This document shows, in pieces, positions 10,023-22,798 of a stretch of DNA of 64,000 nt (positions are counted from its first letter, which is position 1; the number at the start of each line of letters is the position of its first letter). Origin of the DNA: Aquatica leii (Eukaryota; Arthropoda; Insecta; Coleoptera; Lampyridae); assembly GCA_035610365.1 (NCBI GenBank), contig CM069432.1:171056035-171120034 (forward strand). Reading direction: 5' to 3'. Position numbers and translations under genes: made by a program. The notes below the pieces were generated by a model that worked only from the letters and a program-made list of their open reading frames with translations, ran no database searches and was not told where the DNA came from.

Positions 10023-12130
10023 TGGCGACGAAGATTAAAAATTTCTACAAGAAGGTGAGGTAAAAGCCTTTATTGCATTTATTACGTACACGTTATTTGC
10101 GCGGTAAAAAAGTTACACGATGGCTGCTGCACCTCTACGAGAATTCGATATTAAAAAACCATGGCAGTGGATTCTTGACGCAGAACAGTTAGCTTTCTAT
10201 TTTGAAGCAAACGATATTAACGATGCAGAAAAGAAAAGAGTAAAATTTTTATCCACTTGCGGAACGTCTACGTATAAATTGGTTCGTTCGTTATGTGCGC
10301 CATTGAAACCCAACGAAAAAACTTTTGACAAAATTATTACATTATTGAATAACCATTTTACACCTTCCAAACCGTCAGAAATAGTTCAACGCTTCATTTT
10401 TTATAAAAGGAATCAGCTGGAAGGGGAGAACGTTGCTACCTACATAGCTGCATTACGTAAAATAGCAGAGACGTGTAATTTTGCAGATCAGCTAGACAGC
10501 ATGCTACGGGACAGGATGGTATGCGGTGTGCGAGATATCGCATTACAAAATTTTTGCTGTCTCAATCGGAATTAACTTTAAAAACAATATTGTCTCACGC
10601 GATTGCGGCAGAAATGGCATCCAAAAACGTTGTCGAGTTAACAAGTTCTACTACATCAAATGAGAACAACGGCTATATTCATCAAACTGCTACAAAATAC
10701 AAAGGTAAAGGCGATTTAGCAGGACGTGCTACAGATAGGTCAAAAACCTCTACGAGTACCGTTAGAGAAGATAAAAAAACAGTGCTATCGTTGTGGCGAT
10801 TCTTCACATCGCGCAAACACGTGCAAATACATAAACTTTACTTGTATTTTCTGTAACAAAAAAGGACATTTGAAACGTGTGTGTTTAAAAAATACGTGCC
10901 GGTGCCGAAAATCAAATTCGAGATAGTACCTGCGATTCTACACCGGATCCTAACAATTCTACAAATACTGTTGATTGCGCGGAGCAACTAGAAGGACACA
11001 TTTTTGAGTGTCATACAAACAATGCTGACAAACCGTACCTAATTGATGTTGAAATCAATGGGAAAAAATGTTCCATGAAGATAGATTTCAAGGCGAGCAA
11101 TTCAATTACTTCATACATTACATTTGAGCGTTTGTGGCCAGAAAATGGACCAAAACTACAAGAATGCAAGACGCTGCTAAAGGATTTTCAGAAAAATACT
11201 GTTAAAACCGCTGGAATTGTTTATGCTTCGGTAAGACTGAACAAGAATACCACAACTTTACCATTAGTTGTGAGATACGGGACTGTTGCTAATTTGCTCG
11301 GGCGAAATTGGTTCGACAAATTGGGAATAAAACTAGAGGGAGTGCATCATATCAGTGACTGTGTGTTATCGGCTGTAGGTCGATTTGCAGATGTTTTATT
11401 CTCCCACGCTAGGTGAGTTTAAAGGACTATCAGTTAGACTTGACATTAACAAAGATGTTGCTCCAGTTTCCTTGAAAGCTCGAAATGTGCCTTTCGCGTT
11501 ACGTCCTAAAGTGGAAGCCAAACTCAAAAGATTATGCAAACAAGGTATTTTGGAACCTGTACAGTACTCTCTTTGGACTACACCAATAGTTTGTGTCGTA
11601 AAATCTACAGGTGAAATGCGAATTTGTGGCGACTACAAATGCACATTAAATAAAGCGTTATTACCCTACACATATCCAGTGCCGTTGGTGAATGAAATAT
11701 TTGGGAACTTACAAAATGCTAACTATTTTGCAAAGCTCGATATGGCTCAGGCTTTTCAGCAACTACCAGTAGATTCTAAATCTGCTGAACTACAAACTAT
11801 GATTACGCATAAAGGGTGTTTTAAAGTAAACCGTTTACAGTTCGGTCTGACGGTGGCGCCGCAGATTTTTCAACAAGTTGTAAACAATACTATTGGTGAT
11901 ATACCGGGTGTGTGCCCCTATTACGATAAAATTTTAATTTACCGTTCTACAGTTAACAAACTAAGTTCACGTTTACAAAGTGTATTATCACGACTTTCTG
12001 TAGCCGGTCTTAAACTACGTTAAGACAAATGTGCGTTTTTTACCGAGAAAATCAGCTTCCTTGGATACGTTATAGATGCCAGTGGCGTGCGACCGGATCC
12101 AGAAAAGGTACAAGCAATCAAGTCTGCACT
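10023..12130 (+). mobile_element. Gypsy (Ty3) element A, 5' half
   Basis: A primer-binding-site-like TGGCGACGAAG at 10023 is followed by a gag region (about 10120-10926), an aspartic-protease-like region and a reverse transcriptase region (about 11385-12130). Gag ends with two CCHC knuckles (CYRCGDSSHRANTC and CIFCNKKGHLKRVC). The reverse transcriptase shows MRICGDYK, AKLDMAQAFQQLP and QFGLTVAP. The 5' LTR is not visible; the long-inverted-repeat unit ends 70 bases upstream. The copy is old and broken in several places, and its polymerase is interrupted by Gypsy element B. The 3' half resumes at 19717. Confidence 0.85.
12127..12130. repeat. Target-site duplication of Gypsy B (left)
   Basis: CACT here is repeated at 19717-19720 directly after the 3' LTR. 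Ty3/Gypsy integrases typically duplicate 4-6 bp, so this marks the insertion point inside element A. Confidence 0.75.
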
Positions 12131-12894
12131 TGTTACGGTTTACCCTGTACATATTAACTTTGTATTTGTACTTGTGAATAATTGTTATCAAAGCGCAACG
12201 CAAATGTTGTAAAACTTGTTAGTTTATGCATTATTGTATTTTGTTAGACTAGTTTTAAGTTATTGTTATAAGACGCAGCATTGCAAGTAAGGATTTAATC
12301 TTTTCATTTATTTTATCTTTGTAATGTTAAGTTACGCTGATTAATTATTAATTTATATTTAATTGATTTTTCAATAATTATTAATTTTAGGCGTATTGGT
12401 AGACTTGACAGTGACGGCAATCGCGAGAATGCTATCTTTCTCTAGTATTTTATTATTCTTCGGTCATCTCTCAAGTCTACCAGTTATCTACCTTAAACTA
12501 ATTGTGTTGTTATTATCTAGATCGCTATAATATCCAGAAAAATTCTGTGAATAAACTTTATTACGAGAGCCATTCATTTATTTCACAACAAGAAGGTCTA
12601 TTCTACAAATCCATATTTCCGGCGATCCTCTTCGTGAGCCTCTGCAGTAGGTACCCTGCGTACGCTCGGTGGTCGTCGCGCCCGGACCCGGCGCCTGGTG
12701 AAATATAAACTGGCTGGAATGGAAGACGTAGCTGCCCCTAACTCATGTTTATTACCTGTACAGGTTTTATTTTTTATTTAATTAAGCAGCATTGCGAATC
12801 GCATTTTTTTTATTTTTTTACATCTATGCATGTCTACGTAACGGATTTACCTTTATGGTTTTATCGGGAAATTTTACCCCCAGTCTTCGTTACA
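12131..12894 (+). repeat. 5' LTR of Gypsy B
   Basis: Begins TGTTACGG and ends CTTCGTTACA. It contains an AATAAA polyadenylation-like signal in GTGAATAAACTTTATT. A GC-rich patch lies in its 3' third (GTCGTCGCGCCCGGACCCGG). Length equals that of the 3' LTR exactly. Confidence 0.95.
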
Positions 12895-13107
12895 AATGGT
12901 AGCAGAGCGTGGTTAATTAATTAATAGTTGTTTTTAGACATGTAGTGGATTGATAATAATTGATAAATTAATTTATGTAAAATCGTAATCGCTTGTACGT
13001 TGCATGTATTTTCCTATAAGTATTTATCAGAAGGTTAAATTCTTAATGTTATCGTAGTTCACAAACATCGTTACCATTTTATTCATATCATTTAACACTA
13101 CATTTAT

Positions 13108-14172
13108 TTGTACCTTAAACGTTATTATTCAATTTCTATGTACCGTAGATTAAGAAATCGTACAATATCGCTTAGAATGGCCGATCCGAGTAATCCGGAA
13201 GTTTCTACTGTTTCCAAAACCTCTCACGAATTTGAATCCGAATTTCAACCACCCGTGAGACCTTTTTCTCCAAATATTATCGTTAATAAATCACTTAGCT
13301 TTCCAACGGTAAAGAGTAAAACGCGAAGAACTTCAGCTGTTAAATCAAGGCGTTATTCTACTGTTGAATCACTTACTGCTATTGTTAACGATTTACGCAT
13401 TTCACAAGAAAGTCATTCAGCTATTTTACAATTGAACAAAGACGTAGTCGACCTTGTTAAAAGAGTAGCTCCTACTTCTATAAAATTTTCAGTTAATACA
13501 AATGAAATTTTATCAAAGATACCTACTTGTTCACATACCAATCCAGAATCCATATTAAAATTTTTGGTAGCCGTGGAAAAAACGTTAATGATTGCAGATA
13601 TCGACCTAAATAGTTTTTTCACCGCTTTAATTACGAAAGTAGATTCTTCCATTGCCACCTGGTGGTCATCTTCAACGCAAAATAGTTGGTATCAGATCAA
13701 ACCTATGCTTATTAATAAATGTCTTTCCAGGTCAGACATAATCCTTTTAACAGATAAATTTGTGAATCGATCGCAAGGTCTAGCTGAAGGGTTCGATGAA
13801 TTTGTTTGTGAAATTAAGGCCATGATTCAGGCGTTAAATTTAGATTACACCGAGGAACATGTTTGTTCTATAGTTTGGGCACGTTCTAATGCAGACACTT
13901 ATGATTTAATCAATTTTTTTACCCAACCTCTTACGTACGATGCATTAGATTCTGTTATAACGAGAATCCAAGGTATTCTTCGCAGATCTCAGGAGTTTTC
14001 TTCGTCCACTCTCGAAACCCCGTCGACGAGTCGGCAACCTCCAGTTCTGCCTGGGCGCAGCGCCCCTAGTCCGCGTCCTCCACGTCCACAATGTCGCTAT
14101 TGCCATAATTATGGTCACCTAATTCAAGATTGCCGAAAGCGCCAAGCGCGAGAAGCATCTTATCCTCAATGA
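13108..14172 (+). CDS. gag: Gag polyprotein of Gypsy B
   Basis: The 354-residue frame is open. The middle has the helical capsid-type pattern found in Gypsy gag (around IPTCSHTNPESILKFLVAVE), and the end has one CCHC zinc knuckle, CRYCHNYGHLIQDC, for RNA binding. An SPRPPRP-rich linker precedes the knuckle. Translation may start at the first Met or at later ones (MYRRLRNR or MADPSNPE); the third matches a compact Gypsy gag start, but I cannot decide. It would form the particle shell. Confidence 0.85.
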   Translation: MYLKRYYSISMYRRLRNRTISLRMADPSNPEVSTVSKTSHEFESEFQPPVRPFSPNIIVNKSLSFPTVKSKTRRTSAVKSRRYSTVESLTAIVNDLRISQESHSAILQLNKDVVDLVKRVAPTSIKFSVNTNEILSKIPTCSHTNPESILKFLVAVEKTLMIADIDLNSFFTALITKVDSSIATWWSSSTQNSWYQIKPMLINKCLSRSDIILLTDKFVNRSQGLAEGFDEFVCEIKAMIQALNLDYTEEHVCSIVWARSNADTYDLINFFTQPLTYDALDSVITRIQGILRRSQEFSSSTLETPSTSRQPPVLPGRSAPSPRPPRPQCRYCHNYGHLIQDCRKRQAREASYPQ

Positions 14173-14175
14173 CTA

Positions 14176-16440
14176 TTGACAAGTTCTAAAGGCCGCTTTG
14201 ACAGTAATGTCGTTCCAACGCGAATGCCCTTTATATACGTAGATATTTTTAATTTTAAATTAACTGCATTGTTGGATTCAGGTTCTACCTTCAATTTTAT
14301 ATCTCCTAAAATAGCCTATAAAATAACTTCGCTAAATCTCGCTAAAACAAAATCCATCTCAGAAATTGTTTTACTTCCTGATGCTTCGTTTATTAAAATC
14401 GACAAATCAATGAAATTATTCGTAAAAATTGCTCATTTTACATGGCCTGTAATCTTCTTAATATTGCCCAAGATGAATCTTGATTTAATACTAGGATCTA
14501 AAACCTTAGCGCGAATGAAAGCTATTTTAAATATTTCAGATGCTACTCTTACATGGAAGTTTAATTCTGAAATTTCCGTTCCGTTTATCACTCCGAAAAT
14601 AAATAGAAGTAATATTTTAAGCGCGATTTGTGAAACAAAGTACTCTTTACAACCGCATGAATTGCAAAAACTTAATCAAACTATTGCTAGCTATCCTGAC
14701 GTTTTAACTAAAAGAATCGGGGCGGCGTTAGGATTTGAATATTCTATAAAAGTGACTTCAAGTAAACCCGTTTATAAAACCCCATTTTACTTAAATCCTA
14801 TAAGGCAACAAGAACTTGATCTTCATGTAGATAAACTACTTGAGGACGGAATTATACGCCCTAGTCATTCAGAATTTGCCAGTCCCGTGTTTTTAATTAA
14901 AAAGCGTGATAATTCTAACCGGCTAGTTGTCGATTATCGTGCTGTTAATAAGATCATAACTTATGATCCATTTCCGCCTGCTAATCAACAAACGATTTTT
15001 ACGTTTCTACAAGATGCAAAAATTTTCACCTTGTTTGACATGAATTCCGCCTTTCACCAAGTTCCCTTGTCAGAAAATTCAAAAAAATATACCGCTTTCG
15101 TTACTTATAGAGGTCACTATGAATATAACTTCTTACCCTTTGGTTTAAAAATTAGCCCAACAGGACTGAACCGTCTTATTGCCTCAGAGTTTGCAGATAT
15201 TCGATTTCGATTTTTTATAAATTATTTTGACGATTTTATAATATTTTCCAAAACACCTTCAGAACATATTGAACATCTTAAAATCGTTCTCAATCGATTT
15301 CGGAAATGCGGATTAACAATTAACCCCGACAAAACAAAATTTGCAATGGGTTCTCTTAAAATTCTCGGACATATCGTGTCTGCTCATGGTGTAGCTTTAG
15401 ACCCTGAAAGAGTGTCGGCTATTAGAAACTTGCCCGTCCCTAAGAACCTTAAACAACTTCAGCAATTTATAGGAGTAGTTTCCTTTTGCTCCCGATTTAT
15501 AAATAAATTTTCAGAAACTGTTGCTCCATTGAATGAGTTAAAGAAAAAACATGTTAAGTTTTGTATTACTGATTGTCATAAAAACGCCATTACTAAATTA
15601 AAAGATGCAGTAACAAATGCTCCAGCTTTACGCACGCCGAATTTTCATAATCAGTTTCTCGTCAGAACAGATGCCAGTCTTATTGGTATTTCAGGTGTCC
15701 TAATGCAAAACTTTGATGATGGTATTCATCCTATTTCTTTCGCGTCTAGAAAACTTTCTAATACTGAGCAAAAATATTCCACTTACGAAAGAGAATCGTT
15801 AGCAGTAATATTTGCATTAGATCGGTTTAAAGATTACCTTACTGATTCAGAATTTATTTTAGAAGTAGATTGTGATGCAATTAGATGGCTTTATAACAAC
15901 CCATCGCAATTATCCAAATTTGGAAGATGGTTGTTAAAATTATCAAAATTTAATTTTGTTATTAGGCACATTCCGGGCAAGGAAAATTCAGTCGCGGACG
16001 GATTATCGCGTCTTTTTGAAATACCCGAAAGTTCTCCCTCGATGAAAAACAACGGTTTTCCAAATGATTATACTCACACTTCTCAGCTCAACTCGCTTCT
16101 AGATATCCCAGAGTCTTTTATCAATATTTAGAAGCAACAACACAACGATGAATATTGCAAATTCATTTTGAACCGAATTAAAAACGGGGAAAATGTTAAA
16201 AACTTTGCTGTTCAAGGCGGGTTGTTGATTGATCTAGCGGGACGAAGGAAATTAAAACGAGTCGTTATACCTGAGAAATTAAAAGCAATGATAACATTTT
16301 ATTTCCATGATTCATGCATTGGAAGTCACAACTCCATCACCAAAACGTATCGCGCTATAGCTAAGCGATTCTGGTGGCAAACTCTTTATAAAGACGTTAG
16401 AAATTATGTTTCTTCTTGTGAACTCTGCCAGCAATGTAAA
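14176..16440 (+). pseudogene. pol: Pol of Gypsy B: protease, RT, RNase H, start of integrase
   Basis: In order: aspartic protease active site ALLDSGSTFNFIS, reverse transcriptase with RLVVDYRAVNK, FTLFDMNSAFHQVPL, PFGLKISPTGLN and the catalytic YFDDFIIFS, RNase H with LVRTDASLIGISGVLMQ and RHIPGKENSVADGLSR, then the HHCC zinc-binding domain of integrase ending CELCQQCKP. It copies genomic RNA into cDNA. The order protease-RT-RNase H-integrase is that of Ty3/Gypsy. The integrase continues beyond the inserted DNA element. The gene is broken. Confidence 0.9.
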
Positions 16441-16443
16441 CCC

Positions 16444-17952
16444 CCCAAGCAACATTTTGTAACCGTGGTTACGTTGTAACCAGTTGCAAATTAGTAACAT
16501 TAGCACCATGGTAAATAAACCGTTGCAGCAACGTAGCAGCAACTTTCGTAATTTACTGAGGTTTCAAATCTATTACAGAAATAACCATTTTACAACTATG
16601 GTTATAAGTAAGTTTTTCTTAAACCCTTATGTAACTACAGTGTCAATTTAGTGACATTAAAACCTTCATTTCGGTTTCGAGTGTAACAGTCTTGAAACTA
16701 TGGTTACAAGTGTGAATTTCTAAAACTATACTACAGTGTTAATCTATGCTTTCAAACAGCAACAGAAGAAGTGCATTTTACGAGATTTTTATAAGACACA
16801 TAGTCCATTATCATTATCCAATAAACAGTACCGAAAGTGTTTCTAATTCAAAACTACGTAAGTACAATTATTGGTATATTATATTACTATAATTTTAATC
16901 GTGCATTTAAACTACTGTTTCTAATTTAATCAACGTTGAAGAATTAGTTGCCAATTATAAGTAAACAAATTTTAAATTGAATTTATTTTCTTCTAGAATA
17001 AAATAGAATTTGATTGCAAGGACATTACAATATTACACACAGTGACCAGAACGTGTAAATTAGATCGCCATTGCGAACACCTATAATCTTTAAAAAACCA
17101 GTCCAGATTATGATCATTGAACCGATTATAATTGCACATGTGCATTTGTAGCCTAATACAAATATTTAACTAAGAATTACGTAGACGCATTAAACTATAA
17201 CATGTGAGGAATATCTTAATCCGCCAGGTATTTTAACACAAAGACATTTATCTCTTAACAAAATTAATGCATTTACTATTTACAAAATTTATAAATAACA
17301 GACATAATCCGCTTTTCTTGAAAATTTGCCGTAAAAACCTGTTTACTGGTACCTACTTGCAACAGATGTAAAAATTCTTTTATTATACCTTTTTTGTTTG
17401 AATTTAGTTCTATAAGAAACTATAAAAAATTAAATAATGTACATTTATTATAACTTTTTATATATCTGTATCTTTTTATTAATATATTTTTATCTCTACT
17501 TTTGTTTTAATCTTTATGATGCAGTTAGTAACTAAAATCTTGGATAAGTTGCTTAACAAAAGCGGTTATAAAGTAGTTTCAAATAATGATAATAAGCATG
17601 TTTTCAAAACAGTTACATAGCAGTTGCTGTAAACGGTAACAACAATGTTACAAATCAATTACAAAACCGTGATGATAAACCATTACAGAAACGATTCAGA
17701 ATAGGTATACATGATTTGTAAAAAACCGTTATAGCAACGCTGCAAAACAGTTACAAAGTAGTAATTGGAACGGTTTCAGACATGTTGTAAAACGGTTATA
17801 ATATTACTGCAGTTGCCTTGCAACTGACCAAATCCGGTATTGACAACGTATCAGGAAAGACTCAGCAACTATTCTGTAACTAAATACCTTATTGAAACCA
17901 TAGTTGCAAGAGAGTTTTACAACTGTTTTGTAACTGATTTTTGCTACTTGGG
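16444..17952. mobile_element. 1.5-kb DNA element with CCCAAG...CTTGGG ends
   Basis: The insert starts CCCAAGCAACATTTTGTAAC and its reverse-complemented end reads CCCAAGTAGCAAAAATCAGT, giving short imperfect terminal inverted repeats. Both sides of the insert read into the integrase of Gypsy B. The interior is AT-rich and full of related words in both orientations (for example AACCGTGGTTAC, AACTATGGTTAC, AACCATAGTTGC), like subterminal transposase-binding repeats. It has no transposase, so it is non-autonomous. C-runs at the junction hide the target duplication. A second copy lies at 23515-25631. Confidence 0.8.
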
Positions 17953-18830
17953 CCGCTAATACTATAGTTAATACATATTTAGCTAGCTCACCTCCTCAAA
18001 CTATTTGGGAAAAGATTTATATTGATTATGTAGGGCCCATCATTACTTCTCATCACGGATTTCGATTTATTTTTGTTTGTGTTGACGGATTCTCTAAGTG
18101 GCTTAAGACTTTTCCTACTCGTAGAGCTACCGCAGAGGTTACGGCCAAAGCGCTTACTGACTTATTCTCGACTTATGGTCCACCTAAGGTTCTTATCTCT
18201 GACAATGCCAAATGTTTTAAGAGCAACACAATTGCTCAATTATGTACCCATTGGGGCATTCGACAGGCTTTCACATCCCCTTACCACCCAAGTTCAAATC
18301 TTAGTGAGCGTTGTAACCGAAACTTAAAGTACAATTTAACTCTTTTGATTAAACAATATTCTTTAACGCATAAAGCATGGGACCAAGTCCTTCCTTTCTT
18401 CAATCTTAATTATAATTCTTCGTTCCATGAAGCTATAGGTTCATCTCCGGCTTCGGTTTTCCTTCACAGAGAAATCAACACTCCTCTAGATAATTTATGG
18501 AATCTCGAATCTTTCCTATCTTTGCCTGCTCCCTTAACTACCGAACAAATTTAGTCTTGTCTTCAGCTAGCTCACGAACGGGCAAAAAAGTATTATAATA
18601 GAGGAAAGATTCCCGTTAATAAACTTTTCGTTGGCCAACAAGTGCTTGTGAGAATATTTCCCACTCAAATTCCTACCGTTTCAGACTCTAAATTTATACC
18701 TCAGTGGTCTACTCCCAAAATTATTAAAGCATTTATTTCGCCCGTATCTGTGCTCCTGGAAGATCCCGAGTCTGCTGAAATAAGTAAATCACACATCTAG
18801 TTCCTAAAGGCCTATAAAACACCTAACGCA
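17953..18830 (+). pseudogene. Integrase region of Gypsy B, continued
   Basis: The plus strand encodes the integrase catalytic core in pieces: KIYIDYVGPI (first Asp), VLISDNAKCF (second Asp) and HPSSNLSERCNRNLK (Glu), followed by a C-terminal region with VGQQVLVRIFP. DDE integrases insert the cDNA into the host genome. The region is broken and is separated from the zinc-binding domain by the DNA element upstream. Confidence 0.85.
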
Positions 18831-18952
18831 TCTTCATAAAACGTTTAAGTCACACATCATCACTTATTGTTGTTTATTTATTTTTCCTTTTACTCATTGT
18901 CTACAGTCGACCTTTATTCCCTTACGCTTCGCTCTCTTTCCGTCGGGGAGAC

Positions 18953-19716
18953 TGTTACGGTTTACCCTGTACATATTAACTTTGTATTTGTACTTGTGAA
19001 TAATTGTTATCAAAGCGCAACGCAAATGTTGTAAAACTTGTTAGTTTATGCATTATTGTATTTTGTTAGACTAGTTTTAAGTTATTGTTATAAGACGCAG
19101 CATTGCAAGTAAGGATTTAATCTTTTCATTTATTTTATCTTTGTAATGTTAAGTTACGCTGATTAATTATTAATTTATATTTAATTGATTTTTCAATAAT
19201 TATTAATTTTAGGCGTATTGGTAGACTTGACAGTGACGGCAATCGCGAGAATGCTATCTTTCTCTAGTATTTTATTATTCTTCGGTCATCTCTCAAGTCT
19301 ACCAGTTATCTACCTTAAACTAATTGTGTTGTTATTATCTAGATCGCTATAATATCCAGAAAAATTCTGTGAATAAACTTTATTACGAGAGCCATTCATT
19401 TATTTCACAACAAGAAGGTCTATTCTACAAATCCATATTTCCGGCGTTCCTCTTCGTGAGCCTCTGCAGTAGGTACCCTGCGTACGCTCGGTGGTCGTCG
19501 CGCCCGGACCCGGCGCCTGGTGAAATATAAACTGGCTGGAATGGAAGACGTAGCTGCCCCTAACTCATGTTTATTACCTGTACAGGTTTTATTTTTTATT
19601 TAATTAAGCAGCATTGCGAATCGCATTTTTTTTATTTTTTTACATCTACGCATGTCTACGTAACGGATTTACCTTTATGGTTTTATCGGGAAATTTTACC
19701 CCCAGTCTTCGTTACC
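18953..19716 (+). repeat. 3' LTR of Gypsy B
   Basis: Matches the 5' LTR base for base except for about three sites. It is preceded by the purine-rich CGTCGGGGAGAC, the expected plus-strand primer, and followed by the target duplication CACT. Confidence 0.95.
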
Positions 19717-21010
19717 CACTATCGTTTACTTGAAAGTGATACAATATGGAGATGGAGCACTCACGAAGATAATGCCCTTAATAAAGTTAAGGAACTTTTG
19801 ACATCAAAGTCTTTACTTGTGCATTACAGTCACAATGAATTTTTAGTCAATTACGTGCAGATTTGACAGAAACTTCAGTGGCGTATCATTCAAAAACGTT
19901 AAACATTATTCACAGTTAGATAAAGAAGAGCATGCAATAATTTTAAGTGTTAGAAAATTTCATAATTATCATAATTTGTGATTTACACGGACCATAAATC
20001 CCTTTTGGGAATCCTAAAGGAAAATATACCTACGCCAAAACTAGTGTCACCTAGATTGGTTTGGTGGTCACGTTTTCTGTCTAATTACAATTATATACTA
20101 GTTTACAAATCAGGCAAGGATATACCTCAAGCAGATGCTCTTAGTTGGTTACATTCACTAACCAAGTGTGATAATAATAAAGAAAAAATAGTTTATAATG
20201 TTTTCATGACTGAACTAGTTCCAAAACAGTGTGTTAACGCTTCGGTTATAACTAAATTGTCATCTAGAGATCCAATCTTATCAAGAGTCTACGAATACAC
20301 ATTAAAGAGTTGGCCTACTTTTTTTCCTAAAGAACTTACAGGGTATTACCCTAAACGTAATGAATTATCTACCTACAAGAACTGTACTTTAGGGAAGTAG
20401 AGTTCTCATCCCAGAAGCCGCCAGAAGTCAAGCCTTATTAATGCTACGTACTACACATCCAGGAATCGTACGTATGAAATCTTTGGCAAGAAGCTATATG
20501 TGGTAGCCTAACATGGATTCCGAGATTAAAACTACGGTAAAAAATTGTTCGGTTTGCAAATCTAACCAAAGAAATCTACCCAAAGCACAATTACATCCTT
20601 GGGAATGGACAACTACTCCTTGGGAACGCCTGCATATAGATCATGATGAACCATTTATTAGTGCAATTTTTTTAATAGTTATAGATTCCTTTTCTAAATG
20701 GTTAGAAGTTCTACATGTGCCGTCAACTTCTTCGAATGCAACAATTTCTGTTTTAAGACAGCTATTGGCTACGCATGGATTACCAAAAGTGCTTGTAAGC
20801 GACAATGCTACATCTTTTACTTCATCAGAGTTTGCAGAATTTATGTCAAAAAATGGTATACGTCATGCACGAATTGCGACATACCATCCATCATCGAATA
20901 GACAAACAGAGCGTATGGTGCAGGAAGTGAAGAGAAATCTCTCTAAAATGGTAGAAGGAGATTACGAAATTAAGTTATCTAGATATCTGCTGGGTCAACA
21001 TGTAACACCA
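19717..21010 (+). mobile_element. Gypsy element A, 3' half (RNase H and integrase)
   Basis: After the duplication CACT the sequence of element A resumes: a segment typical of the RT-RNase H connection, an RNase H end with YTDHKSLLGIL and YKSGKDIPQADALS, an integrase zinc domain (NCSVCKSNQ) and a catalytic core with HIDHDEP, VLVSDNATSF and HPSSNRQTERMVQ (D, D and E). It has several breaks. It stops near 21010, within the integrase, where Penelope-like sequence begins on the other strand; no 3' LTR is seen. Confidence 0.85.
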
Positions 21011-22118
21011 TTGTCTAAAAAAGTAATCTGCCTATTTTCTTCGATTTCCATAATAAAATTAATTGATTTGTGTTGGATATTAAGATATTCTAAAAATTTA
21101 TTAAGATGATCTTTACCATGAAGCCATATAACAAATGTATCGTCTACGTAATGTAGCCATAATTTTGGTTTTAATAGTGCTGAATTTAAAGCTCTGCTTT
21201 CTAATTTATCCATAAAAATGTTTACTGTAACTGACAAAAGAGGTGAGCCCATAGGTGCTCCTTTAAATTGTTTATACCGTATACCGTTGTAGATAGAATA
21301 AGTATCATTCAAGCAATGTGTAGTTAAATCAGTTACATGTTTTAGAGGTTTATATTTATTTTTAATAATTGCAAGAGCTTTTTCAACTGGTATACTTGTA
21401 AACAATGATACTACATCAAAACTAACTAATATGTCGTCTACTTCTATTAATTGTTGTTTTAGAATATCTAAAAAATGTTCTGAATTACGTACATAAGATA
21501 CTGCTTGTTCTGCGTAAGGTTTGAAAAACTTTGCTAAATACCTTGTAAGAGCTTGTAGTGGAGAACCAATAGAACTTACAATAGGCCGTAATGGTACACC
21601 TTCTTTATAGATTTTTGGTAAACCATAAAATTTATTTTTTGAAGATTTTTCTCTAGGTATGATTGCTAATTGAGTGTCTTTTTCTAAAGGTGTAGCTTGT
21701 ATTTTAGTTTTTGTTGTTTTTTCTAGATACATTGTAAGATCTCTAACTACTGGAGTGTATACTGTATCGTTTAGAAGCGTCATTATTTTTGAATGATAAT
21801 CTTCTTTATTTAATATGACTATTATCAGGTGGTAAAAATAGAATGTCGTTGTTGTTTTTTAAATTTTTAAGAGCTGTATGTTTTTTGTTAGTCAAATTAT
21901 TAGGTGGTAATTTGTTTTTTCTTAATATATGAGTAACAATTTATGCATCCTTTTCTGATAATTCCTTAATAACTGTTTCTATATTATATACAATTTTCAC
22001 AATTGGAATACGTGTCGGAGTTACAGCAAAGTTGAAACCTTTTGATAAAACAGATTCTTTGTTAATTATTAAATTTGATAAATTATAAACAATTTCACTT
22101 TCTAGCGAATTTTTGAAT
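21010..22118 (-). pseudogene. Penelope-like reverse transcriptase fragment
   Basis: The minus strand encodes the Penelope reverse-transcriptase motifs in order: FYGLPKIYKEGVPLRPIVSS, SFDVVSLFTSIPVEKAL, KGAPMGSPLLSVTVNIFMDK, the catalytic YVDDTFVIW and a thumb-like MEIEENRQITFLD. Upstream (21800-22118) lie typical N-terminal words such as SKGFNFAVTPTRIPI and NKLPPNNLTNKK, with an in-frame stop and a change of phase near 21800. The GIY-YIG endonuclease that should follow ITFLD is absent, because the sequence passes into Gypsy A. Penelope elements are telomerase-related retroelements. This is a dead fragment. Confidence 0.9.
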
Positions 22119-22119
22119 T

Positions 22120-22798
22120 TAATTCAGTGTTAGAATTCCTGGAGAGTAAAGATAATGATTTGCGGCACAATTTAATTATATTAAAAAATGACATCGTTTA
22201 TATGATTGATTTATTTGCTAGATTTAACAAGATTAATTTGAAACTACAAAATGATACAATAAATTTAGTGAAAACTAAAAGTATAATATCTGCGTTTGTT
22301 GCAAAACTTTTTGCTGTAAAAACAAAACTTGGGAAGAACGAGAATGTTCTTAATTTCCAAATCTTCAAAATTGCAAAATAGACATGAAGATTTGTTTGTA
22401 TATTGGCAACACTTAACGGCACTTCATAGTCAGACACATAGCACAAATACAAACAAATACATACTAATACAGAAGCAAATTATTGAATTATCCACAAATG
22501 AAGAGCTGAAACCAATGCTTAAACAAGGATACAACAACTTCTGGTTACAAATACAGATCCCAATATTACGTATATACAGCATTATGGGTTATTGTACAGA
22601 AGCTGTTGATTACCGTTTTTTTAATTGGTAGAACTTGGATTTAGTGCCGTTATAAGCTTCATCACAAAAAAAAAAGAAACCGAGAAGAAATAAGTACTCG
22701 TGGGGATTTGCGTTTTCTATTTACACACATTGAGCCGGACATATATACACTCATCACATACCATCAGATACATCCAAGACTTTTTTTGTATTTTAATT
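22120..22798 (+). pseudogene. hAT transposase, C-terminal fragment
   Basis: The plus strand reads VLEFLESKDNDLRHNLIILK, then YMIDLFARFNKINLKLQND, and at the end, in another frame, REEISTRGDLRF...HQIHPRLF. The same landmarks occur in the hAT copy at 53299-55071 (ILEFLDSKDKILKNNLMKWK; RLDIISRGDL; KHQVHPSH). Only the dimerisation half of the transposase is left, with frameshifts around 22380 and 22640. It abuts the Penelope-like fragment. Confidence 0.75.

Larger units (their letters stand above)
12131..19716 (+). mobile_element. Gypsy (Ty3) element B, 7.6 kb with insertion
   Basis: Two 764-bp LTRs (12131-12894, 18953-19716) differ at only about three bases, so the insertion is young. The primer-binding site TGGTAGCAGAG (12897-12907) is complementary to the 3' end of animal initiator tRNA-Met, and a purine tract CGGGGAGAC abuts the 3' LTR. 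Gag and pol follow each other directly in one frame. A 1.5-kb DNA element (16444-17952) sits in the integrase region, so the copy is broken by at least that insertion, with few other breaks. It is itself inserted in Gypsy A. Confidence 0.95.

Noticed and set aside
12502-12708. 68-codon frame starting MCCYYLDRYN
   Set aside because: It lies wholly inside the LTR of Gypsy B and is repeated at 19324 in the other LTR.
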